Source: DATJBF01 sp035516795
Lineage (GTDB): Bacteria; Verrucomicrobiota; Verrucomicrobiia; Palsa-1439
Length of the DNA: 64,000 nucleotides
Assembly: GCA_035516795.1 (NCBI GenBank)
Contig: DATIZX010000064.1
Coordinates: forward strand, 14,312-78,311
Direction: 5' to 3'
Shown: piece by piece, positions 1-8,599 of the stretch
Layout: the number at the start of each line of letters is the position of its first letter
Numbering within the stretch: the first letter of the stretch is position 1
The notes under the pieces: generated by a model
Seen by the model: the letters and a program-made list of their open reading frames with translations, nothing else
Database searches by the model: none
Told to the model about the DNA's origin: nothing
Program-made: the position numbers and the translations under genes

Positions 1-881
1 CACTTCAGAAAATACGACGTGCTGAAGCGACACATAGAATGGCCGGTTTCTCTGTCAAAGACCTCGATATACACTGCATTCACGGAAATTCCGAAGACAG
101 CGATTTTGTCGGGCGTAGCGCGCATCTCCACGTCGTGCCCTCCTTGCCCATAATAGTTAATTAGAGCGCCTGAGGCCCAAACATCGGATGACCAAAGTAC
201 GTTTCCACCGTTTCGATCCAGGGCATAGAGCTTATATGGGAACGGTATCGGACCATACATACATACGTAAGCGCACTTATCAGCCAGTTCCACACTGGCT
301 TTCTCAACCAGTCCCTGGTCATCACTTGCCAGCACTGACCAAGTCTGGCTGTTCCAACTTATTGTCCACCGACCATTCTCACGCCGCACTATCGCGCTGG
401 AATTGCCAGAAGTTGATGTGAGATTTGGTTTAGAGAAGTCTGCCGCCTCGCGAAACCAGATATTATCGCGGCCATAGGAGTTCGCATTTTGCACCGCTAC
501 TTCCCAATTCGCTGGAATGACAATTCCCATTTGTCTTTTTACCAGCCTGAGGAAACGAAAGATCTCCTCCTTATTCGGCGCAACAGCTTTCTCTCGTTTC
601 TGCAAAGGAATTGTCCGACGTACCCTTTCCCAGCCGGCAGCCAACGCGGCGGTGCAATTCTGCGTAGCAGCAATAGAGTCTAGGTCGCATTTACTGCGCT
701 GTGATAGCAATGAGGCAAGCGAGTGGGCAAGGTCAGCTGGCGAACTAGCCTCGGTCGGTCGCACGACATCTCTGCCGAAGCCGTCAGCCTCGGCGAGAAG
801 CATACACACAAGAAACAACACGAAGAGTCTCCTTGCCTGGACACATCTCACGTTTTCGACACTCCCAAACGAGTGACGCAT
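1..881 (-). CDS. Secreted protein with a PQQ/BamB-like repeat, 3' end off the window
   Basis: An open minus-strand frame of at least 293 codons starts at ATG 881 and runs through the left edge, so the C-terminus is missing. The N-terminus has basic residues followed by a hydrophobic run (RRLFVLFLVCMLLAEADG), which looks like a signal peptide. The middle is not recognisable to me. Near residues 220-235 the segment LYALDRNGGNVLWSSDVW resembles the repeat of PQQ/BamB-type beta-propellers, in which a product or ligand is displayed on blades. It lies downstream of two mini-RHS genes on the same strand. Function unknown; probably exported or outer-membrane associated. The coding call rests on uninterrupted frame, signal sequence and sensible composition; the propeller suggestion is inference from one motif. 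Confidence 0.6.
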   Translation of the reverse strand, partial: MRHSFGSVENVRCVQARRLFVLFLVCMLLAEADGFGRDVVRPTEASSPADLAHSLASLLSQRSKCDLDSIAATQNCTAALAAGWERVRRTIPLQKREKAVAPNKEEIFRFLRLVKRQMGIVIPANWEVAVQNANSYGRDNIWFREAADFSKPNLTSTSGNSSAIVRRENGRWTISWNSQTWSVLASDDQGLVEKASVELADKCAYVCMYGPIPFPYKLYALDRNGGNVLWSSDVWASGALINYYGQGGHDVEMRATPDKIAVFGISVNAVYIEVFDRETGHSMCRFSTSYFLK

Positions 882-894
882 TAGGATTCCCTTA

Positions 895-1608
895 TTAAGG
901 AGAGTCATTGTATTCAACGAACGGCTTTGAACAGCAACAGTTCCACAGGCCTGAGACCCATCTCGAGACTGGTCCTTCTATTGGACTCGAATCCCACCAT
1001 ACGGGTTTCTGGTCTGTAGAAGGTAATGTTCCAGCGCTGACCGAGCACGGCGATCTGCCGTAGGTTCTTCCTATCGCCCAATTCAAGCGGCCAGTAATTC
1101 TCAAAGGAAAGAACTTAATCGTTCCGACCGCGCTTCTCAGGCCACATTTCTTATCGTTGAATGTCGTGGTGGCCACGTCCTTCACGATATCCCTCCCGCC
1201 CCTTTGTATAAACCAAGCTTCCCAAAACGTAACGGTCGGTTTTGCAGGAGAACTATTTCGGCAGTTCGGACAGTCTTGTACATCACAGCGCACTTGGTTC
1301 TGCTGAACAATGTATCCATCTTCAGGTGCTCTGTTGTCGAGCTGGAAGTCGAAAATGGCAACGTAGTCACCCCCGCATTTTTGCTGGCCGGCCCCTCCCT
1401 TTGGATGAACAGTAAGTTACCCATCCGCATCGATATTTACGATCGGATCGTTGCGAACATGCTCGTACAAGTTCGGTCCATCCGCATATTCAATTGGATC
1501 CCTGCTCAACCATCTTCCCGTGGTCGGGTTGTAGAACGCGAAGGCGTCTGTGCCTAACAGCAGTCCGGATGACACCATCAGAATTGGCAAGATACATCTC
1601 GTTTTCAT
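895..1608 (-). pseudogene. Mini-RHS protein (signal peptide + RHS core + C-terminal domain) interrupted by in-frame TAA
   Basis: From ATG 1608 the frame encodes a signal peptide followed at once by the RHS-associated core signature FYNPTTGRWLSRDPI, then NIDADG and a TAA at 1417-1419. The same frame continues open to a TGA at 895 with clearly protein-like sequence (GGDYVAIFDFQLDNRAPEDG, VTFWEAWFIQRGG, several cysteines). Full length without the stop would be about 237 residues. The first 115 bases are near-identical to the start of the gene at 2735. In known RHS proteins the core sits behind thousands of residues of YD repeats and precedes a variable toxin tip; here there are no repeats. It may be a nonsense mutant, a sequencing error, or a recoded or restarted gene. 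Function of the tip is unknown. Confidence 0.6.
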
Positions 1609-1649
1609 CGCTCATTATCGCCGTTCGTCGTCGTCATCTTGTCGCGCAG

Positions 1650-2036
1650 CTAAGGTTGACTAGTACTGAATTCTGACGGCTTTCTCTCTGCCTGAAGTTC
1701 GCGGTGAAGAGTCACGACGACGCGCACAATATCTCCATTCTCTAGTCTTTGCACCGCCATCTTGTATCGTCTTAGATACTTGAGTGCGAGGTTATCTTGC
1801 TTATCCGTCGCACAGTCGGAAAGCGCAAATAAAAAGGATTCGACATGGTACATCTTTGCGGCAGCAGTAAAGTCTCGCAAGACAGTCACAGACATCGCCA
1901 ATAACACGCTGAAGGTGATTCCGAGCGTTAGTCGAATTGCTGACTTAGATTTTTCAGCAATTTCCGAGAAAATCCAAAACACTCCTAATGCACATGTTCC
2001 GGCAATGATAAGGAATCCGTAATTTGAGACTGTCAT
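1650..2036 (-). CDS. Small membrane protein of unknown function
   Basis: 128 residues with two predicted membrane spans near the N-terminus (around residues 6-26 and 36-54; YGFLIIAGTCALGVFWIF and LTLGITFSVLLAMSV), then a basic soluble tail. No family recognised. It lies on the same strand directly downstream of the mini-RHS gene at 2079-2735 and upstream of the second RHS copy. RHS tips are often followed by a gene for a cognate immunity protein, and a small membrane protein fits that place, but this is only positional inference. Confidence 0.55.
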   Translation of the reverse strand: MTVSNYGFLIIAGTCALGVFWIFSEIAEKSKSAIRLTLGITFSVLLAMSVTVLRDFTAAAKMYHVESFLFALSDCATDKQDNLALKYLRRYKMAVQRLENGDIVRVVVTLHRELQAERKPSEFSTSQP

Positions 2037-2078
2037 ATGGTTAATGCCCTCGACACTATAACGATTAGCTGAACAAAA

Positions 2079-2735
2079 TTAATCCGACGGTGTAAGATAA
2101 AATGCGGTTTTTAGCGACTGATCTTTAAGCTCGTTCACAAAGTTAACGCAATCATGGCTCCCCAGAACGTACCACCACTTCTCAGCCCCCGATTTGTATG
2201 CATTCATGAGCTCTTTCAATTGAGCCTTGAATAGTTCCACATCAACAGAACAACGACTAACCTTTATTTCCGAACAATCCTTTGAGGGCAGCGACACGTA
2301 ACCTGCCGCGTCACCAATGATGCCCCAAGATCCCAAAATGCCCCCAGTCTTTCCGGTGGGATAGGCGACCACATCAATATTCCCCATTGGGCTTTCCAGC
2401 CAAGCATGATCTATGGACGGGTAGTTTATCGCCTTGTGCGTACAAGTCTTGACGCCAGTTCCAAATTCCTCCAGTTGCTTGTAAATATTCCCTTTTCGAC
2501 AGCATTCATAACGGCTGAAGCTCTTGCCCCCGCAGCAACCAGCAAGCCCTTGGATATCGACTTGCGAGACGGGTATATTGGCAACGAACGCGTAGAGGTT
2601 TCTCCCGCCTTCTTCTTCAATCGGATCCCTACTCAGCCACCTTCCCGTGGTCGGGTTGTAGAACGCGAAGGCGTCCATGCCCAACAGCAGCCGGGACGAC
2701 ACCACCAGAATTGCCAAGATACATCCCGTTTTCAT
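2079..2735 (-). CDS. Mini-RHS protein with a possible papain-like C-terminal domain
   Basis: 218 residues. Residues 1-24 form a signal peptide, residues 25-62 carry the RHS-associated core motif FYNPTTGRWLSRDPI with NLYAFV, and the rest is a separate domain. That domain has a His in SIDHAWLESPMGN and, further on, a Cys in GSHDCVNFVNEL. His-before-Cys order with a (N/D)CxxF motif recalls permuted papain-fold proteins (LRAT/YiiX type), so a peptidase, amidase or acyltransferase toxin is possible; I infer this from two motifs only. There are no YD repeats, so this is not a normal RHS shell. The first 40 residues are nearly identical to the interrupted copy at 1608, while the C-terminal domains are unrelated, as in polymorphic toxins. 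Confidence 0.7.
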   Translation of the reverse strand: MKTGCILAILVVSSRLLLGMDAFAFYNPTTGRWLSRDPIEEEGGRNLYAFVANIPVSQVDIQGLAGCCGGKSFSRYECCRKGNIYKQLEEFGTGVKTCTHKAINYPSIDHAWLESPMGNIDVVAYPTGKTGGILGSWGIIGDAAGYVSLPSKDCSEIKVSRCSVDVELFKAQLKELMNAYKSGAEKWWYVLGSHDCVNFVNELKDQSLKTAFYLTPSD

Positions 2736-2887
2736 CGCTTGTTATCGCCGGTCTTCTCGTGGACAGCAGTGACCCATTACCGACAAATCAATCTGTTTGG
2801 GTCTTCCCGGTTTTTCTTTGTTGTTATCTTAGTTTTGAGAATGATGGTACTTAGGATAGGCACTAAGCAGCGAAGGTCCGGGTTTGC

Positions 2888-3565
2888 TTATTGAGTCGGT
2901 TGAGTTCTTCGTTTCTTTGCGCCGCCCTTACATATCGTCTGAATCATTGTCTCTAGAGACTGCGCTTCCTTCCGGTCGACGTTCCCATCTGCCTTCAGTA
3001 ATTTGTTCGCTCTTGCATCTCCTAGCTCAGACAAGGCGATCAATATTGGGAGCCCATCCGCAGTTCCGTGTGCCGTGCGAAACCTCACCAGTATTGCACG
3101 TGTATCATCGGGGATGGTTCTGATACCGTGGGCAAGAGCAATCCCTAACAACCTCCGCTCATACTGGGTCGAGTGAACGGCTAGCGGAAATGCGCTAAGC
3201 AGGGAATAAATACGGTGTTTTAGGCTTTGGATAGCTGCTGCCGTTTCCTGATTGTGCGCTATCGAGGTTTCTAAGAAAGAAATATCTGAGATATAAACGG
3301 AATAAACGAATCCCACGGTTCTTTTATCACTCGCTTGTATCGATCGGTCTGCGGGTTGGCTTAACAGAGGAGTCGCCATTGATTGTACTGCGGTTTCCAT
3401 ATCCGCGTAGCCTCGGACTCGATTTGAGAAACTCATCGAATCCAAATTAGTCATTTCGGCTAGATATGCCTCTTCCAACTTCGGAAAATCTGTTGCATCG
3501 CCAAACAGACGAGGCGGGATCCCTAGCATTAAACTAATTATTATGAAACGTATGAGTGTTCTCAT
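2888..3565 (-). CDS. Hypothetical exported protein
   Basis: 225 residues beginning with an apparent signal peptide (RTLIRFIIISLMLGIPPRLF). The rest is mainly helical with no motif I recognise; the C-terminus is lysine- and arginine-rich (CKGGAKKRRTQPTQ). It is the first of a run of minus-strand secreted or membrane genes that includes the mini-RHS pair. Coding is supported by frame length, signal peptide and even composition. Function unknown. Confidence 0.6.
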   Translation of the reverse strand: MRTLIRFIIISLMLGIPPRLFGDATDFPKLEEAYLAEMTNLDSMSFSNRVRGYADMETAVQSMATPLLSQPADRSIQASDKRTVGFVYSVYISDISFLETSIAHNQETAAAIQSLKHRIYSLLSAFPLAVHSTQYERRLLGIALAHGIRTIPDDTRAILVRFRTAHGTADGLPILIALSELGDARANKLLKADGNVDRKEAQSLETMIQTICKGGAKKRRTQPTQ

Positions 3566-3690
3566 GTGAAGGGGGTCAACTCTTTACTATTGACACATTG
3601 TCCAATTCTGGATTCTCCACAAGCATGGTTGTCGTGCTCGGAGAATGCGTGCTGACCAGGATCAGATCGCGTTATTCTATAATTCATGCT

Positions 3691-5211
3691 TTACACCCAC
3701 AGTTGCCGATCCAAGGAACGGTACTGAATCGCTTCGGAAATGTGCTGGGATTGGATGCGCTCGGAGTGGTCGAGGTCGGCAATCGTGCGTGAGACCTTGA
3801 GAATCCGATCGTAGGCGCGAGCGCTCAGATTCAATTCCGTCATCGCCATCTTTAGCAACTGCTGGCACTCCTCGTCGAGCTGACAGAACTCCTTGATCTG
3901 CCTTGGTGTCATACGTGAATTCGTGTTCCCGAACCGGTAACGTTGAACGACCCGCGCATCTTCAACCCGCGTCCGAATCCTGTCCGACGACTCGCCGGTC
4001 GCCTCGCCAGCCATTTCCTTATACTTCACCGACGGGACTTCGACGTGGATATCGATGCGGTCGAGCAACGGCCCGGAAATCTTGTTGCGATACTTGGTGA
4101 TCATGTTGGGTGAACACCGACATTCGCGCTTCGGATCCCCATAGAATCCGCAGGGACACGGGTTCATCGCGGCGACGAGCATGAAATTGGCAGGAAACGT
4201 CATCGTGCCGGAAGCGCGGGAGATTACCACACGACCTTCCTCTAGCGGCTCGCGAAGCGCTTCCAATACGTCGCGATGGAACTCCGGTAATTCATCGAGG
4301 AACAGTACGCCGTTATGCGCCAAGCTGATTTCGCCCGGAGTAAGATTGGCTGTGCCGCCCAGCAACCCGGCATTGCTTGTCGTGTGATGTGGTGCGCGGA
4401 ACGGACGCGTCGCAACGAGCGCCTGTCCTTTCGGCAACAATCCCATGATGCTGTGAATCTTGGTGGTCTCCAGCGCTTCATCGAGCGTGGTTTGCGGCAT
4501 GATGGTCGGCACGCGTTTCGCCAGCAAGGTCTTGCCACTGCCGGGTGGACCGATCATCAGCATGTTATGGCCTCCCGCTGCCGCGACTTCCAGAGCACGC
4601 TTGACGTGCTCCTGACCTTTCACATCCACGAAATCGACGTCGTAATTGCGTTGTTGCTGAAAAAGCAGCTTGGGATTCTCGCGGAGCGGCTCCAGCGTTC
4701 GCTTGCCGCCAAGGAATTCCGCAATTTCGCGAAGCTTGCGGGCGGGATAGACGTCAATCCCCTGGACTACCGCCGCCTCGGGCGCGTTATCGACGGGCAC
4801 AATCAAGCCGCGCTTCTTCTCCGCGCGAGCGCAAATCGCGATGGGCAACACACCGTTGACACTGCGGACTTCGCCGCTTAAGGCCAGTTCACCGACAATC
4901 GAAAACTCGTCGAGGTTCTCGGGCATAATCTGCTCGCTGACCGCCAAAATGCCGATGGCGATGGGCAGATCGAAGCTCGGACCTTCCTTCTTCACGTCGG
5001 CGGGCGCGAGATTGATCGTGGTCCGTCCCATGACGTATTTGAAGCCGCTGTTTTCGATGGCGGTCTTGACCCGGTCGCGCGATTCTTTCACCGCGGCATC
5101 GGGCAGGCCGACAATGATGACCGCGGGTTGTCCCCAACCCGCATTGACTTCGATTTCGATGGGATACGAGTCGATGCCAAGAACCGCCGCAGAATGGACT
5201 TTTGCAAGCAT
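3691..5211 (-). CDS. comM: YifB/ComM family Mg-chelatase-like AAA+ ATPase
   Basis: 506 residues, normal for the family. An N-terminal ChlI-type domain (VVGLPDAAVKESRDRVKTAI-like start) precedes the AAA+ module with Walker A GPPGSGKTLLAKR (about residue 220) and the helix-insert motif HNGVLFLDELPEF. A zinc-ribbon-like cysteine cluster follows (CPCGFYGDPKRECRCSP), then the C-terminal ComM domain. Family members in naturally transformable bacteria are hexameric branch-migration helicases acting in recombination of incoming DNA; elsewhere the role is undefined. The start at 5211 is supported by a strong AGGAGG about five bases upstream. Function in this organism is inferred from the family. Confidence 0.93.
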   Translation of the reverse strand: MLAKVHSAAVLGIDSYPIEIEVNAGWGQPAVIIVGLPDAAVKESRDRVKTAIENSGFKYVMGRTTINLAPADVKKEGPSFDLPIAIGILAVSEQIMPENLDEFSIVGELALSGEVRSVNGVLPIAICARAEKKRGLIVPVDNAPEAAVVQGIDVYPARKLREIAEFLGGKRTLEPLRENPKLLFQQQRNYDVDFVDVKGQEHVKRALEVAAAGGHNMLMIGPPGSGKTLLAKRVPTIMPQTTLDEALETTKIHSIMGLLPKGQALVATRPFRAPHHTTSNAGLLGGTANLTPGEISLAHNGVLFLDELPEFHRDVLEALREPLEEGRVVISRASGTMTFPANFMLVAAMNPCPCGFYGDPKRECRCSPNMITKYRNKISGPLLDRIDIHVEVPSVKYKEMAGEATGESSDRIRTRVEDARVVQRYRFGNTNSRMTPRQIKEFCQLDEECQQLLKMAMTELNLSARAYDRILKVSRTIADLDHSERIQSQHISEAIQYRSLDRQLWV

Positions 5212-5242
5212 GGCTCCCTCCTAGCTCTCTTAAGGGCCGCTG

Positions 5243-5261
5243 ACAAAACTGTAGTCGCAGG
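5243..5261 (+). repeat. Dispersed repeat copy ACAAAACTGTAGTCGCAGG
   Basis: Nineteen bases match perfectly, in inverted orientation, at 11869-11887 more than 6 kb away. In both places the match sits in non-coding DNA next to other GC-rich palindromes and close to a gene boundary, so it is probably part of a genome-wide dispersed element. Confidence 0.65.
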
Positions 5262-5547
5262 CTTGAGCCCGTGCGAATTTGCCGACCCGCTGTTGCCGCA
5301 GGCTTCACGGCTGCGTCCTGCCCGCGCACCCATAAAGGGTGCGGCTACGTACGACCTTCCCCTGTCCACGCACCCGTAAGCCGAGTCAAAGGAGACGCCG
5401 CAGTCATTTGCGGCAACGATGCGGCTACACGGAAATCGGTTTTGTTAAGCGCTCTATGTCTTGATACACAAAGAGCCCGGACATGTCGATAGGGAAAGTG
5501 CGAAAGTTGGAAGCTCGGAGCGGAACGCATCGACGTTCCTTCCGCAG

Positions 5548-5565
5548 GGAACCGTCAGCGGTTCC
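5548..5565 (-). terminator. Hairpin after response-regulator gene, possible terminator
   Basis: A perfect 7-bp stem GGAACCG-TCAG-CGGTTCC lies 13 bases beyond the stop codon of the sigma-54 response regulator. There is no U-run after it on the minus strand, so it may be only an RNA-stabilising or repeat-derived hairpin. Confidence 0.35.
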
Positions 5566-5578
5566 GATTCAGACCCAA

Positions 5579-7027
5579 TTACTCTGCCGGCGTGTCGCGC
5601 TTTGTATGCAGGCCATAAAGGATCAGCTTTTCCCGCATGGTGGGACGCGAGACGCCAAGCCATTTGGCAGCGCGGACCTGGTTGCCCTGGGCAAGTTGAA
5701 TGGCCTGCGCGTATAATTCCCGCTCGGTCGCTTCAGTCACCGCATCGGAAACGTTTTCCAGTTCGCCGCGGACGGCGCGGTTGAGAAGATCCGAGATGTA
5801 GCCAGCCAACGTCTGGTTGAGCGCCGGGCGTGGGAGCTTGGTCTGCGCCAGCGCGGCTTGTACTTCCTGCGGTCCGATGGTAAACCCGCGCGCCAGCAGC
5901 AAGGCCTTCCGCACAACGTTCTCCAGTTCGCGCACATTGCCCGGCCACGGCTGTTGCTGGAGAAAATTGAGGGCATCGGGCGCCATCGACGCGTTGGGCG
6001 ACCCCAGCTCGGCACCGTAGCGTTGGAGAAAATGGCGCACCAGGGCCGGAATGTCTTCACGTCGCTCGCGCAAGGGGGGTACGGTAATGACCGCGACGTT
6101 GAGACGATAATAGAGATCTTCACGGAATTCGCTCTCGCGCATGGCCGTCTCCAGATCGCGATGCGTGGCGGCGATGATGCGGACGTTGACGGGGATCGTT
6201 TCTTTAGCGCCGAGGCGTTGAATCGTTTTTTCCTGCAAGACGCGCAGCAGTTTCGCCTGCGTGCTCATGGTCATGTCGCCGATTTCGTCGAGGAAGAGCG
6301 TGCCCTTATTGGCTTGTTCGAACCGGCCAATGCGTCGCGCCGTCGCGCCCGTGAACGCACCCTGCTCGTGGCCGAAAAGCTCGCTCTCCAACAATGTCTC
6401 CGGAATGGCCACGCAATTCACGACGATGAACGGTTGCTGGGCGCGGTCGCTGTGTTGGTAAAGCGCGCGGGCTACCAGTTCCTTGCCCGTTCCGGTTTCA
6501 CCTCGAATGAGAACCGTCACAGGTTTGGACGTGAGACGGCCAATCTCCTTGTAAACGATCTGGATGGCCCGGCTGTTGCCGACGATCGCGTCGGTCGGAG
6601 CGTTGGTATCTCCCAGTTCCACGGGCTCGGAAACCAACCGGCTGCTGGCCATCGCTTTATCGATCATGTCCAACAACTCGCCGGGATCGAACGGCTTGAG
6701 CAAGTAGTCGTAGGCGCCGAGCTTGGTGGCCTCGATCGCGATGTCCGTGGTGTGATGCGCAGTCATCAAAATGATCGGCAGTTGCGGTTTGGCAGCGCGG
6801 ACCCGGTTTATGAGTTCGAGTCCGGCTTTGTCGTCCAGTGAGGCAAATCCGGGGAGTTGCAGGTCGGTCACCACCACATCGAACGAGTTGCCCTTCGCCC
6901 GCTCCAATCCCTCGTCCGCGTTGAACGCCGTCTCGACGTTGTAGCCCTCGACCTGCAGCACGTGTTTCAGCGACCACGCCAGCGAGGAGTCGTCTTCAAT
7001 GATCAGGATGTTCGGACGGGTTTTCAT
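5579..7027 (-). CDS. NtrC-family sigma-54-dependent response regulator
   Basis: 482 residues in the classical three-part layout. Residues 1-125 are a receiver domain with the acidic pocket (IIEDD), phospho-acceptor Asp in VVVTDLQLPG and the conserved Lys in LLKPFDPGE. Residues about 145-380 are the AAA+ sigma-54 interaction domain with Walker A GETGTGKELVARALY and the GAFTGA loop (GHEQGAFTGATARR). The C-terminus ends in a Fis-type helix-turn-helix (GNQVRAAKWLGVSRPTMREKL). It should activate sigma-54 promoters when phosphorylated by the kinase encoded just upstream, whose stop overlaps its start by four bases. The regulated genes are not apparent here. Confidence 0.95.
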   Translation of the reverse strand: MKTRPNILIIEDDSSLAWSLKHVLQVEGYNVETAFNADEGLERAKGNSFDVVVTDLQLPGFASLDDKAGLELINRVRAAKPQLPIILMTAHHTTDIAIEATKLGAYDYLLKPFDPGELLDMIDKAMASSRLVSEPVELGDTNAPTDAIVGNSRAIQIVYKEIGRLTSKPVTVLIRGETGTGKELVARALYQHSDRAQQPFIVVNCVAIPETLLESELFGHEQGAFTGATARRIGRFEQANKGTLFLDEIGDMTMSTQAKLLRVLQEKTIQRLGAKETIPVNVRIIAATHRDLETAMRESEFREDLYYRLNVAVITVPPLRERREDIPALVRHFLQRYGAELGSPNASMAPDALNFLQQQPWPGNVRELENVVRKALLLARGFTIGPQEVQAALAQTKLPRPALNQTLAGYISDLLNRAVRGELENVSDAVTEATERELYAQAIQLAQGNQVRAAKWLGVSRPTMREKLILYGLHTKRDTPAE

Positions 7028-8430
7028 GTCGGTGCGGGCGCGGCAGGCAGGACTATGGCGAATCTGGTCCCCGCGCTCGACTGCGTCTGAAATTCCAATT
7101 TCCCTCCATGATTGTTAACGATTTGTGCAGCAATTGACAGGCCGAGGCCGGTGCCCCCTTCTTTTGTGCTGAAAAACGGATCGAATAGGCGCCGCTGCAC
7201 CGCCGGAGGAATCCCCGGCCCCGTATCTTCGACTTCAATCACGACAGTGTTGCAGGCATTCTTGGCGAGGAGGGCTTTGTCGGGCCGGGCCCGCAAGGTA
7301 ATCTTGCCGTCCATTTCTATGCTGTCGGCAGCGTTCTGGATTAAATTGATCAACACCTGTTTCATCTGCTGGGGATCGGCCAGAAGACGCGCGCCATCGG
7401 TCGTTTCCACTTTCAACTCGATCCGTTGTTTTTCACACTGTGGCACGAACAATTGACGCACCTCGGACAACAATGGCTCCGCCGCAACGGGCACCACGCG
7501 TGGCTCCGCGGGACGGGCCAATTGGAGGAAATCTGTTACGATCCGATTCAGGCGATCGATTTCATTGCGAATGACCACCGTGTCTTCGTGGGCCGGTGTG
7601 CCGGCGGCCAGTGTCTTCTGCAAGGTGAACAGCCGGGCGCGGATGGCGGTAAGTGGATTGCGGATCTCGTGGGCCACGCCGGCGGCCAGTTCGCCAAAAT
7701 GCGCCAGCTTTTGTTGGCGTTCGATAATCGTATCACTTTCGACGAGCTTCTGCCGCAGTGGCGATACCACCCGGCGATACACGAGAATGGTAAGCCAGAG
7801 GCCGATAGCCACCAGGATCAGCAACGAACCAATTAAGACCTGCTTCAACCATGGGAACCACGATTTCGAGCCGGAGAGGAAGATCTGGATGGCCTGACCT
7901 TGGGCACGAGCTTGATTGGCCAAAGCCAGCAACTGCCGCGACTGCAGACGGACCTTTTCCAGATTCACGGGCGTCGGGTTGGCTGGATCACCGGGCGCTC
8001 CATTGTTGGTGGCCTTCCACGCTTCTGAAACATACGCGTCGAATGCCACGTCGATCTGGTCAAGCAGCGAGCTGATATCGGTGGTGACCTGTACTGGTTG
8101 CAGCATGGTCACTTTCGTCTTGATCGAGGAGTTTTTCTCTTCGGCGATCCATTTCTTTACATCCTGGCTCTGGCGCTGGAAACGATCCCAGTCGGCGCGT
8201 TCTCGATGCGCCGCGAAGCGGGCGAGGATTTCATTGAGATTATTGACGCTGGGTTCGATCTGGTTGGCGATGCGAATATACCCGTCGGGCATCTGTTGAA
8301 ATGTGACCGGGATATTCTCGACCTGCCGGGCCATGCGGAAAGCCCGTAGCGCTGCCCAGCCTATGGCCAGCACCATCAAGAAGAGAACCGCCTCGAAAAC
8401 AGTCAAACGAAATCTACTGGCACTACTCAT
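7024..8430 (-). CDS. Membrane sensor histidine kinase, partner of the NtrC-type regulator
   Basis: 468 residues. A first membrane span (FEAVLFLMVLAIGWAALRAF) and a second near residue 195-220 (VLIGSLLILVAIGLWLTILV) bracket an extracytoplasmic sensor region with no recognised ligand fold. Then come the HisKA phospho-acceptor helix (HFGELAAGVAHEIRNPLTAI, His about residue 255) and a HATPase_c domain with N box (NLIQNAADS), G1 (DTGPGIP) and G2 (GGTGLGLSIA). It overlaps the response regulator by four bases (ATGA), so the two are translationally coupled. Signal unknown. Confidence 0.94.
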   Translation of the reverse strand: MSSASRFRLTVFEAVLFLMVLAIGWAALRAFRMARQVENIPVTFQQMPDGYIRIANQIEPSVNNLNEILARFAAHRERADWDRFQRQSQDVKKWIAEEKNSSIKTKVTMLQPVQVTTDISSLLDQIDVAFDAYVSEAWKATNNGAPGDPANPTPVNLEKVRLQSRQLLALANQARAQGQAIQIFLSGSKSWFPWLKQVLIGSLLILVAIGLWLTILVYRRVVSPLRQKLVESDTIIERQQKLAHFGELAAGVAHEIRNPLTAIRARLFTLQKTLAAGTPAHEDTVVIRNEIDRLNRIVTDFLQLARPAEPRVVPVAAEPLLSEVRQLFVPQCEKQRIELKVETTDGARLLADPQQMKQVLINLIQNAADSIEMDGKITLRARPDKALLAKNACNTVVIEVEDTGPGIPPAVQRRLFDPFFSTKEGGTGLGLSIAAQIVNNHGGKLEFQTQSSAGTRFAIVLPAAPAPT

Positions 8431-8599
8431 TTATTTCCCCGCACTTCGCCTCCCGTTGCCTACCTCTGACACACCCGCAATTCCACGGGGCAAAAGGCAC
8501 TCGCCGTTAGACAGTAGAACGCCCGGCGCCGTTTAACTCAACTCAAAAATACGGGCCCGCGACGTGACAAAATTCCCTTCCTGAGCTAACCTGCCGCAA

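Larger units (their letters stand above)
5212..5578. other. Intergenic stretch rich in short hairpins, no gene seen
   Basis: About 370 bases between the comM start and the response-regulator end. No convincing frame is present. It holds several small dyads: GCACCC/GGGTGC near 5328-5345, CCGCA/TGCGG near 5398-5416, and GGAACCG/CGGTTCC at 5548-5565, plus a 19-bp sequence (5243-5261) that recurs inverted at 11869-11887. This is the pattern of accumulated dispersed REP-like repeats. The left end must also contain the comM promoter, which I could not pick out. Confidence 0.6.

Noticed and set aside
5858..6841. 327-codon plus-strand frame opposite the NtrC-type regulator
   Set aside because: The minus strand encodes a complete response regulator; the antisense product has no recognisable motif.
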